This document shows, piece after piece, positions 48,928 through 55,529 of a stretch of DNA of 55,529 bases. Origin of the DNA: an uncultured Oscillospiraceae bacterium (GTDB lineage: Bacteria > Bacillota > Clostridia > Oscillospirales > Oscillospiraceae); NCBI GenBank assembly GCA_947627715.1, contig CANQXK010000015.1, forward strand, positions 1 to 55,529, in the 5' to 3' direction. Every line of letters starts with the position of its first letter. The stretch's first letter is position 1. The notes beneath the pieces are model-generated. The model was not told where the DNA came from and did no database searches. It saw only the letters and a program-made list of their open reading frames with translations. Position numbers and translations under genes: made by a program.

Positions 48928-50028
48928 TCAGTTTCCTTTTTGCGTGGTTTCCTGAGAGTCCAGATACTTTTTGACCATCAGCGCCACCTTGAACACGATG
49001 GCCTGGTCAAATTCTCTGAGGTCGAGGCCGGTGAGCTTCTTGATCTTGCCCAGCCTGTAGACCAGGGTGTTGCGGTGGACGAAGAGCTTGCGGCTGGTCT
49101 CGGAGATATTCAGGTTGTTGTCAAAGAACTCGTTGATGATGCCCAGGGTCTCCTCGTCCAGGGAGTCGATGGGGTTCTTCTTGAACACCTCGTTTAAGAA
49201 CATCTGGCACATGGTGGTGGGCAGCTGATAGATGAGGCGGCCGATGCCCAGGCTTTCGTAGTTGATAACGGTCTTTTCCGTGTCAAAGACCTTGCCCACG
49301 TCGATGGCGGTCTGCGCCTCCTTGTAGCGGATGGACAGGTCCCGAAGGTGCATGGCCAGGGTCCCCACGCCGATGACAGTCTTGATCTTCAGCTCGTCGG
49401 AGATGGCGTTTGACATGGCGACGCCCATCTTGTGGGTGTCCCGCTCCTCGGTGTGGGCGGGGACCTCCTTGATGACGGCGATGTCGGACTCGTTGATGGA
49501 GATAATGAAGTCCCGCTGCTTCTCCGGGTAGAGCCGGCGCAGCACCTCAAGGGTCGCCACGTCGGAGCGGTCGATCTGCCGGATGTAAAAGACGGCGCGG
49601 GGCACGTCGGAGACAAAGTGCAGCTCCTTGGCGTGGACGTAAATGTCGCCGGGAAGGATGTTCTCGGTGATGATGGACTTGACAAGGGCGGACTTGTCGT
49701 ACTTCTCCTCGTAATACGCCTTGGCGCTGGAGATGGCCACGGCGAGCATCGTGCAGAAGCTGGCGGCCAGCTCATCGGTGCCCTCCACGAAGACGGCGTA
49801 CTCGATATTCTGCTCGGACCCGGCCACGGGGCGGAAGGTCTTGCCCGCGTACACGGACACCTTTTCCCCCGGCTGGGGCAGGATGCTCGCCGTGTCCGCA
49901 ATATGTGTGCCCATAACGGAAAGCTCGCTGGTGGCAATGACGTTGCCTTCGCTGTCAACAACGCCGAGCGCTCTTGTGGTGGCTTCCTTCATCTGTACTA
50001 CCACGCTCTGAAAAATTCTGCTGGACAT
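48928..50028 (-). CDS. PucR/CdaR-type transcriptional regulator
   Basis: In this 366-residue protein the C-terminal 60 residues are the PucR-type HTH (NISETSRKLFVHRNTLVYRL, IKKLTGLDLRE). The middle part resembles the GGDEF-derived domain of CdaR regulators (IGVGTLAMHLRDLSIRYKEA). The N-terminal part has a sensor-like segment (ALGVVDSEGNVIATSEL). GGAGG precedes the ATG at 50028; the longer frame is not used. Its place at the head of ftsEX suggests it tunes cell-division genes, though such regulators normally sense organic acids. Confidence 0.82.
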   Translation of the reverse strand: MSSRIFQSVVVQMKEATTRALGVVDSEGNVIATSELSVMGTHIADTASILPQPGEKVSVYAGKTFRPVAGSEQNIEYAVFVEGTDELAASFCTMLAVAISSAKAYYEEKYDKSALVKSIITENILPGDIYVHAKELHFVSDVPRAVFYIRQIDRSDVATLEVLRRLYPEKQRDFIISINESDIAVIKEVPAHTEERDTHKMGVAMSNAISDELKIKTVIGVGTLAMHLRDLSIRYKEAQTAIDVGKVFDTEKTVINYESLGIGRLIYQLPTTMCQMFLNEVFKKNPIDSLDEETLGIINEFFDNNLNISETSRKLFVHRNTLVYRLGKIKKLTGLDLREFDQAIVFKVALMVKKYLDSQETTQKGN

Positions 50029-50079
50029 AGGCGTTCCTCCATTAAAAAATATGTCGCTCTGCCGTATTCGTGATTTTGA

Positions 50080-50109
50080 CATATACCATAATAACCAATA
50101 TTGCGTCAA
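50080..50109 (-). promoter_or_regulatory. Candidate promoter of the regulator-ftsEX operon
   Basis: TTGACG (50109-50104) with GTATAT or TATATG 17-18 bases downstream on the minus strand lies in an AT-rich stretch (50041-50200). It is the best match there but only moderate. Confidence 0.42.
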
Positions 50110-50257
50110 TTTTCAATAGGAAATTTATAATTTACCTCCGAAATTTAAAAAAAGTCCGTTTTTAAATCAATGCAATAGGTAAAAAAGACCAACGCAAAGC
50201 CGTCATACGCGGGCTTTTCCCCGAATATCATAGTACAAACCTTCAGGAGGTGCGGAA

Positions 50258-50731
50258 ATGTTCATGATCACGGCAAAGCTTGACAAGAGGAAGATCATCG
50301 GCGGGGCGCTGATTTTGGTGGCGCTGGCGGCCCTGGCGGTCCTCCTTCTGGGCGGCGGGGATAAGGCGCAGACCACGGCGAATCTGTCCGCCACCGTCAA
50401 AACCAACGCCCAGCGGGTGGCGTATCTCAAGTCCCTGGGGTGGGAGGTGTCCGGCGACCCCATCGACCAGCAGACGGTGACCATCCCACGGGATTTCTCC
50501 GGGGTCTACTCGGCGTATGACGCCCTTCAGAAGTCCCAGGGCTTCGACCTCAAAAAATACGCCGGCTTCGAGGCCACGCGCTACACCTACGAGGTCACCA
50601 ACCACCCCAACGCCTCCGGGCGCGTGGTGGCGGATATGCTGGTCTACCGGGGGCAGCTCATCGCGGCGGACATCCAGGCCGTCTCCGCCGAGGACGGCTT
50701 CATGGAGGGGATCGCTTTCCCCACGGCGTAA
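50258..50731 (+). CDS. DUF4830 domain-containing membrane-anchored protein
   Basis: This 157-residue protein has one N-terminal transmembrane helix (IIGGALILVALAALAVLLLG, about 13-33) and an outer domain with the DUF4830 pattern RVAYLKSLGWEV, VTIPRDFSGVYSAYDALQ and YTYEV. It is common in Oscillospiraceae-type genomes and of unknown function. AGGAGG lies before the ATG at 50258. Confidence 0.82.
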   Translation: MFMITAKLDKRKIIGGALILVALAALAVLLLGGGDKAQTTANLSATVKTNAQRVAYLKSLGWEVSGDPIDQQTVTIPRDFSGVYSAYDALQKSQGFDLKKYAGFEATRYTYEVTNHPNASGRVVADMLVYRGQLIAADIQAVSAEDGFMEGIAFPTA

Positions 50732-50753
50732 GGCCGCCAAAGCCCCGGGGCCT

Positions 50754-50829
50754 TTGACACCCGCTTTAAAAGAGTATATGATAAGTCCGCCCCCTGTCCG
50801 CACAAAATGTCGGGACCGGGGCGGGCTTA
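50754..50829 (+). promoter_or_regulatory. Promoter and leader hairpin of the AraC-type regulator gene
   Basis: TTGACA (50754-50759), a 17-base spacer and TATGAT (50777-50782) form a SigA promoter. A GC-rich hairpin (about 50784-50829, arms around CCGCCCC and GGGGCGG) follows in the leader before the ATG at 50864 and could attenuate. Confidence 0.62.
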
Positions 50830-50863
50830 TTATGCTATAACATACTCGAAGGGAGCGGAGAGC

Positions 50864-51769
50864 ATGGACTGGATAGACGGGATCCAAAACGCCCTTACGT
50901 ACATTGAGGAGAACCTGATGGAGGAGATCGACTATGACGCCGCCGCCCGCCGCGCCGCGTCGTCCTCCTATCATTTCCAGCGGGTGTTCAGCATCCTGTG
51001 CGGGTACACCGTGGGCGAATACATCCGAAACAGGCGTCTGGCGCTGGCGGGGGCGGAGCTGGCCGCCGGGCGGATAAAGGTCATTGACGCCGCTTTGAAG
51101 TACGGCTACGAAAGTCCCGACAGCTTTGCCAGGGCGTTCAAAAAATTCCACGGTGTCCTCCCCAGCGAGGCCAGGGGAGCATCCCTTCGGTCCTTCTCCC
51201 CTCTCCGCATCAAATTATCACTTGAAGGAGCGAGTATGATGAAGTACAAAATTGAGGAAAGGCCCGCGCTTATTCTCACCGGCTTCAAGCGCCGCTTTAA
51301 CGGCGCGCCCGTGGACAGGCGCAGCCAGGACCACAATATGTGGGTCAACACGCGTGTTGATCAGTACATCCTCAAGGGCATGGCCCCGGACAGGGAGACC
51401 ATGTACGAGGTCATCAGGAACCAGGACGACGAAGGCTACGACTTCTACATTGCCTGGGAGCTGGAACCAATCGACACAGAAAATCTGGCCGAATCCCTGA
51501 ACGACCCGGAAATCGCCGCCAGATTTGAGAAAATCACCGTCCCCGCCGGCCTTTACCTGGTCTGCGAGACGGAGCGGTGCAAGTATCCCACCAATCTCTA
51601 CAACGGGTTCCGCCTCCGCGTGGCAAACGAGGTCCTCCCCGGATCGGGCTATGAGCTGGACGACCGCCCGGAGGTTGTCAAGTTCCACTGGTTCTACCGC
51701 TGCGGCGACGAGGAATACAACTCCCGCCGCTATATGGAGCTTTGGCTTCCCATCGTGAAGAAGCCCTGA
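50864..51769 (+). CDS. AraC family regulator with GyrI-like effector domain
   Basis: In this 301-residue protein the N-terminal 100 residues carry the two AraC HTH motifs (AARRAASSSYHFQRVFSIL and VIDAALKYGYESPDSFARAF). Residues about 125-300 form a GyrI-like small-molecule-binding domain (YKIEERPALILTGFKR, EGYDFYIAWELEP, FHWFYRC). This is the Rob/BmrR-type layout for sensing lipophilic or cationic drugs. The ATG at 50864 has GGGAGCGGAG. No efflux pump gene is next to it in the window. Confidence 0.88.
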   Translation: MDWIDGIQNALTYIEENLMEEIDYDAAARRAASSSYHFQRVFSILCGYTVGEYIRNRRLALAGAELAAGRIKVIDAALKYGYESPDSFARAFKKFHGVLPSEARGASLRSFSPLRIKLSLEGASMMKYKIEERPALILTGFKRRFNGAPVDRRSQDHNMWVNTRVDQYILKGMAPDRETMYEVIRNQDDEGYDFYIAWELEPIDTENLAESLNDPEIAARFEKITVPAGLYLVCETERCKYPTNLYNGFRLRVANEVLPGSGYELDDRPEVVKFHWFYRCGDEEYNSRRYMELWLPIVKKP

Positions 51770-51847
51770 CTCTCCGGGCGGCCCAACTCGCCCGCCCGTT
51801 TTCGGCTCCTCTCAACCGGCGGTTGACACGGCCCGAAAACACAGCCA

Positions 51848-51900
51848 TTGAAAAGTATCGTCCCGGCGTGGTAAGATAGCCACAGTCCGGACGATACTTT
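51848..51900 (+). promoter_or_regulatory. XRE promoter with paired operator arms
   Basis: AAAGTATCGTCC (51852-51863) and its exact complement GGACGATACTTT (51889-51900) are 25 bases apart. They bracket a promoter TTGAAA (51848-51853), 18-base spacer, TAAGAT (51872-51877). The first arm overlaps the -35 and the second lies around +5 to +16, as expected for an autorepressor. Confidence 0.6.
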
Positions 51901-51915
51901 TTTGGAGGTAAGCGT

Positions 51916-52044
51916 ATGGAAATTGGAAATCAGATCAAAGCCCTCCGCGCCCGGAGGGGCGTCACCCAGGAGGCCCTGGCGGAGGCTCTGGGCATCACGG
52001 CGCAGGCCGTCAGCAAATGGGAGACGGGAGTTTCACATAGTTAA
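51916..52044 (+). pseudogene. Truncated XRE family regulator
   Basis: The ATG at 51916 (GGAGG upstream) starts a classical XRE HTH: MEIGNQIKALRARRGVTQEA, LAEALGITAQAVSKWETG. It then runs into VSHS and TAA at 52042-52044 after 42 residues. Normally the HTH needs about 55-60 residues and a further domain, so this is cut short. Base use changes at the break from GC-rich to AT-rich. The operator and promoter are intact. It marks the left edge of the ABC-3C island. Confidence 0.75.
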
Positions 52045-52135
52045 GGATACCACACCGACAACCCACGCTTACATGAGCATAATTCTTGACATGATCCGTG
52101 AATCGTAAAATGTAATTTTTATACATTGACATAAT

Positions 52136-52181
52136 AAAACAAAAGTGGTGCATTATTTGCCTTTTGCATCACTTTTGTTTT
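52136..52181. terminator. Terminator of the ABC-3C operon
   Basis: AAAACAAAAGTGGTGCA (52136-52152) pairs with TGCATCACTTTTGTTTT (52165-52181), one mismatch, with T-rich arms. It lies 23 bases after the stop of the ATPase gene. Confidence 0.75.
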
Positions 52182-52203
52182 ATAAAATAAGAGCATGAAA
52201 ATT

Positions 52204-53958
52204 CTAGCCAATTTCGTCTGACAGTTTACCCCTGTCCTCCAAATCAATATCTATTTGTATACCGAGAAGCTTACTTTCAGGCGAGTCATCATTTAGTTCT
52301 AATATGGTATTGCCCATAATTATTCGCTCATAATCATTTTCGGACATCAATGACTTAAATGATAAAAGAGCATCTTCATTAATAGAACAAATATACTGAA
52401 AATCACCAGCTTGACTTTGCTCATCTACAATATGAAACAGAGTTTCTCTCTGCCGCGGATCCATATTAGCAAAGAGACGACTATCATGCATTAGAAAACG
52501 CATTTTACTTTTTTTCTGTGACAAAAGCAACAAATCAAAACAAAATAAACGCACCTCATTAACTCCGTCTGAAGAATCATCTTCTATACGAGCATCCAAT
52601 GTATAACGGAGCATATTTTCACCAGAATTGTTCTTTATTACAAGGCCGCTCCTTTTTTTGGGATAAAACCTTTTAGCAAAACTTCCGTATGTGCTTCTCA
52701 GGAATGCCAAGTAGTCTTTTTCGGATTCCAAATATTCTTCTGTTTGCTTATCCTCCGAAATAAAGGTTGCTTTAATATCCAATTCCGAATCGCGATAAGC
52801 CTTTAGTATTTTTTGATACTCTTGTATACGTCCTAATTCAGCATTCAATCCAGAAAGCTGTTTTGTCAAAGCAACATATTCTTCTAGAGCCCCATGCGAG
52901 TTCAAATAATCAAGCAACTCATCCATGCGTTGACCTAAAGATTTTATTTGCTCATCGATATATTCTAACTGGCTCCTCTGCTTGTGTAATTCCTTTCTAA
53001 GACGACTATTACGGGATAATAGCAGGTTGCTATGAAATGTTAGCACGTCATCAATATTCTTTTTTACCATTTCAGGGATTTCTACATTAGCGGCCTTGTA
53101 TATTTCCAGAACCTTTTCTTCTTTTACTTGTTCTGTTTCTTTTAAGGCACTTTCAATATTCTTAATATAACTATTTGTCAAAGCACGCTGATTTTCTAAA
53201 TCCTTTTTTGCAAAGCTCTTTTCGTCTGCTTCTTTTTCTAGTTCGTGGTAATTGCTGGAAACCTTAAATTGAGATATTTCTTTTTTCAATTCCTCAATTT
53301 GATATTCTAAATCAGCCACATCAAGTTCGGCATCACTTTTTCCAAGATAGTATTGTCTAAATAATGGGTCTCTTTTTATAGCTTTCTCTGTATCTTTAAT
53401 AGTGGTTTGTCTGTCACGCAGTTCTTTCTTGCTGATGATTAAGTTTATATCAATACCCAATAAGAAGCAGTTATTAAGTATTTTACTATAATCCTTTTCC
53501 TTAGGGACAAAAGAATCAAATGTTGTATAGCTTGATCTATATCGACGAGAAAATCTCGAAAATAGTGTTGTCCATGTCAAATCCTTCGGAGGCGATGTAA
53601 TCCCAAAGCAAAGTTCCAGCAGTTTTTGCCTTAATGCTGTAATGGGTATTTTTTCTCCGCAAAAGATGACTTTACTCTGATCATTAGTTCCTCTCGTCGA
53701 TGAATATTTTTCATGATCAATCTCAAATTCAAGAGTAAACTCCCAATCTGGCAATTTTGTAGCAAATGATTCAATCTTGTTTGAACCCAGACAAAAATGA
53801 ACCAAATGAACGATGAGGGATTTTCCAACGCCATTGTATGTATTACCATCATTCTCATTATGAGGAGAAACTTGTTTCCCTACGACTATATTAATGCCAT
53901 CATGAAATATAATAGGGTGAAAAGATTGTTGATTAGCCCTTAGACTAAGCATTTTCAT
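52204..53958 (-). CDS. DUF2326 SMC-like ATPase of a predicted ABC-3C defence system
   Basis: This 584-residue protein is an SMC/Rad50-like ATPase. Walker A is NTYNGVGKS at 39-47, and coiled coil runs through about 180-420 (rich in Glu and Lys). A C-terminal DUF2326-type head includes the NEVRLFCFDLLLL segment and a Walker B-like RFLMHDSR. In ABC three-component systems the ATPase is thought to sense invading DNA or a cell state and to license a toxic effector. It overlaps the small middle-component gene by 14 bases. GGAG precedes the ATG. The gene is AT-rich. Confidence 0.82.
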   Translation of the reverse strand: MKMLSLRANQQSFHPIIFHDGINIVVGKQVSPHNENDGNTYNGVGKSLIVHLVHFCLGSNKIESFATKLPDWEFTLEFEIDHEKYSSTRGTNDQSKVIFCGEKIPITALRQKLLELCFGITSPPKDLTWTTLFSRFSRRYRSSYTTFDSFVPKEKDYSKILNNCFLLGIDINLIISKKELRDRQTTIKDTEKAIKRDPLFRQYYLGKSDAELDVADLEYQIEELKKEISQFKVSSNYHELEKEADEKSFAKKDLENQRALTNSYIKNIESALKETEQVKEEKVLEIYKAANVEIPEMVKKNIDDVLTFHSNLLLSRNSRLRKELHKQRSQLEYIDEQIKSLGQRMDELLDYLNSHGALEEYVALTKQLSGLNAELGRIQEYQKILKAYRDSELDIKATFISEDKQTEEYLESEKDYLAFLRSTYGSFAKRFYPKKRSGLVIKNNSGENMLRYTLDARIEDDSSDGVNEVRLFCFDLLLLSQKKSKMRFLMHDSRLFANMDPRQRETLFHIVDEQSQAGDFQYICSINEDALLSFKSLMSENDYERIIMGNTILELNDDSPESKLLGIQIDIDLEDRGKLSDEIG

Positions 53959-54193
53959 AACTCAACACTCCTTCTTCACTCATTTTAATTGCACCAATAA
54001 TGAAAAGAAAGTCTAATGTCATTATAAACTGGTCAAATGAGAATCGGATAGAATACTTTTTGCTTTCATAAGAATCTTTATAACATTCCCATAATTCTTC
54101 TACTGAAAGCGGAGCGACTATATGTTCCAGCAGAAAAGCTCCAAAGCCCCAAAAAGATTCATTTAGCGAAAGCTGTTTTTTGGGTAATATCAT
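53945..54193 (-). CDS. ABC-3C system middle component
   Basis: This 82-residue helical protein reads MILPKKQLSLNESFWGFGAF at the start and SFDQFIMTLDFLFIIGAIKM near the end. This matches the small middle components of ABC three-component systems (MC6-like), which are thought to link the ATPase to the effector. The ATG at 54193 has GGAGG five bases upstream; the ATG at 54211 lies ahead of it. It overlaps the ATPase gene and follows the effector gene by 32 bases. Confidence 0.72.
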   Translation of the reverse strand: MILPKKQLSLNESFWGFGAFLLEHIVAPLSVEELWECYKDSYESKKYSIRFSFDQFIMTLDFLFIIGAIKMSEEGVLSYENA

Positions 54194-54225
54194 TTTATCC
54201 TCCAAATCCATACGTTTATAATATG

Positions 54226-55170
54226 TTATTGCGGTTCCTCAAAAATATCACAACTAGAAAAATAATAAGCCATTAATACAAGAACGCTCGAACAAATTGA
54301 AAGAGTCTTTCTTGGGCTGGCTTGTTCTAAAATATAGAAAAACCGACAATCTGCTGAATCTTCAACATCATTTGGAACGGCTACTTTAGCTTGCTCATAG
54401 AGAAGTCGAAATCTTTTTTGTAATATTTCTTTTGTTCCTGGTGTTTCATTGAAATACTGTAACAATCGTCCTTCTTGATAGCTGCCTACTACGAGCAGAT
54501 GATTTACAACATTACTTAAATTATTAAAAATAATCTTTTCATCAAAATCCGGAACAACTAAGCTATCAGGGAAAAAAGTCCTTAGTTCAGTATTGACAAG
54601 ATAGGACACCACTTCGTTAAGAGCATCAAATTCAATTATTGGCGAAATGTTATCAGGGATAAAACCAACCACGTCTTGTTTTGCATTTTCATCCAACTTG
54701 TCGAAAATTGATTCTAAATCCTTAGCGGAAAAAATAGCAATGTTTATATTCTTATATAAAGGGTTTGCCCTCAATTCACTAAGCTTTTCTATAATTGGAG
54801 CAGGAACTCCTTTATATTTATCATTAATCACGAAATAATATTGCTTGATTTGACATATCTTATTCCAGTACTCGAATAATCCAATAAAATCTTTTTCTAA
54901 TTTATTGGCAGCTTCGGATATTGTTTTAGGCTTCGTTATATCCTCTGGTGAAAAGATTTGATAATATGTTCCTGTTGTTTGATCAAAACCATCATTTTTC
55001 TTGTCGCCGATATTACCATAGGCTTTTACAGGCTGGAAATTAGAATTAATTTTTGTCATAATAGCAACAAAAAAGTCTTCAAATTGTTGCCCGATATACT
55101 CATAGATACGATTGCGGAAAATAATTTTCGCAATATATTGTTCTCCCTTGTTCAAAATAATCATCTCCAT
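54226..55170 (-). CDS. ABC-3C effector with restriction-endonuclease-like N-terminal domain
   Basis: This 314-residue protein has an N-terminal half with a restriction-nuclease-like pattern: E31 in QQFEDFF, then D56 and D60 in GDKKNDGF, then YYQIFSPED, where a Gln replaces the usual Glu and no following Lys is visible. The C-terminal half (about 180-314; IIEFDALNEVVSYLV, VVNHLLVVGSYQEGRLLQYF) corresponds to the region that binds the middle component and ATPase in ABC-3C effectors. It would cut DNA or RNA when triggered. The start at 55170 (ATG GAG ATG) is the best of several; 55224 and a TTG near 55155 are alternatives. Confidence 0.65.
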   Translation of the reverse strand: MEMIILNKGEQYIAKIIFRNRIYEYIGQQFEDFFVAIMTKINSNFQPVKAYGNIGDKKNDGFDQTTGTYYQIFSPEDITKPKTISEAANKLEKDFIGLFEYWNKICQIKQYYFVINDKYKGVPAPIIEKLSELRANPLYKNINIAIFSAKDLESIFDKLDENAKQDVVGFIPDNISPIIEFDALNEVVSYLVNTELRTFFPDSLVVPDFDEKIIFNNLSNVVNHLLVVGSYQEGRLLQYFNETPGTKEILQKRFRLLYEQAKVAVPNDVEDSADCRFFYILEQASPRKTLSICSSVLVLMAYYFSSCDIFEEPQ

Positions 55171-55215
55171 TTTTCTTTTCCAACAAAAGAAAGCCTTTGC
55201 TGTCACCGAGATATA

Positions 55216-55231
55216 CATAATCATTATATCA
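55216..55231 (-). promoter_or_regulatory. Candidate extended -10 promoter of the ABC-3C operon
   Basis: TATAAT (55228-55223) preceded by TGA gives TGATATAAT on the minus strand, about 50 bases before the ATG at 55170. No good -35 is visible, which fits an extended -10 promoter. Confidence 0.5.
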
Positions 55232-55347
55232 CAACTTTTCTGCTGTGGCTATATGTTTTGAAGTTCTTTGCGGTATTTTTTGTTTTTCGATATTCCTCCG
55301 CTATTTTTTATGTCTTTTCACAATTGAACTTCCTACTTCCTGAAATT

Positions 55348-55529
55348 TCAACGATTTTTCTTTTTGCCCCTTTGACTAATCCCACTTTTCATGTGCTTCG
55401 ACTTTTTCAAAATCCCAATCAATGTAACAAATTCTTCCTTTGTCAGTGTATTATAGGGGATTCCAAGCTGGTTGCAGAAAATACGGACTTGTTTTTCTTG
55501 GGGGCTTCCTTCAAAGCTCATAGCCTCTT
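55348..55529 (-). CDS. Partial unidentified ORF at the right edge (C-terminal end)
   Basis: The minus strand is open from the window edge to TGA at 55350-55348. The last 57 residues are MSFEGSPQEKQVRIFCNQLG, IPYNTLTKEEFVTLIGILKK and a basic tail SQRGKKKNR. This may be a C-terminus or a small protein starting at the ATG near 55520. No family is recognised. It lies upstream of the ABC-3C promoter on the same strand. Confidence 0.4.
   Translation of the reverse strand, partial: EAMSFEGSPQEKQVRIFCNQLGIPYNTLTKEEFVTLIGILKKSKHMKSGISQRGKKKNR

Overview
The window looks like a chromosomal segment of a Gram-positive gut-type Clostridium relative, most likely of the Oscillospiraceae (Bacillota, Clostridia). 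This is inferred from gene content: an SLH-domain surface protein, strong AGGAGG-type ribosome binding sites, TTGACA/TATAAT promoters, a DUF4830 protein, and a PucR/CdaR-type regulator next to ftsEX. Most of the DNA is GC-rich. Clearly AT-richer patches lie at about 7.4-8.6 kb, 27.2-29.1 kb and 52.0-55.5 kb, and these hold the accessory or broken genes. No tRNA, rRNA or CRISPR array was recognised.

Region 1 (1-4.6 kb) is a minus-strand redox/detoxification operon: 4Fe-4S protein, PPOX-family flavoprotein, cysteine-rich protein, methyltransferase, serine hydrolase, nitroreductase. It is divergent from a Crp/Fnr-type regulator and shares a palindrome with it. Region 2 (4.6-8.8 kb) is scarred by mobile DNA. 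It holds a TnpV gene, stacked hairpins, and a wrecked MmeI-like restriction-modification gene whose methyltransferase core has been replaced by an intact endonuclease/exonuclease/phosphatase (EEP) gene. Region 3 (8.8-18.5 kb) is one giant SLH-anchored, Ig/repeat-rich surface protein of 3205 residues.

Region 4 (19-27.2 kb) carries a PadR-DUF2812 pair, a secreted protein with an almost perfect internal duplication, and a TrpXYZ-like ABC importer. The importer's last gene is coupled by an ATGA overlap to a barnase-like lipoprotein. An acyltransferase and a DUF6320 membrane protein follow on the other strand. Region 5 (27.2-29.1 kb) has two GNAT genes, one with an in-frame stop, and a HicB/DinB-like protein. 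Region 6 (29.1-37.9 kb) is a full arginine operon read argG-argH-hyp-argC-EamA-argJ-argB-argD-argF. It takes glutamate to arginine apart from the first acetylation, which ArgJ can do, and carbamoyl phosphate supply.

Region 7 (38-51.8 kb) is core chromosome: LTA synthase, Bcp peroxiredoxin, a macro/HTH-like protein, a VWA protein, greA-lysS, a cell-division operon (regulator, ftsE, ftsX, PcsB/EnvC-like M23 hydrolase), a DUF4830 protein and an AraC/GyrI-like regulator. Region 8 (51.9-55.5 kb) is an AT-rich island that begins inside a truncated XRE regulator. It carries a three-gene ABC-3C-type predicted defence system: a nuclease-like effector, a small middle component and a DUF2326 SMC-like ATPase. 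This is the strongest candidate for an under-characterised system in the window.
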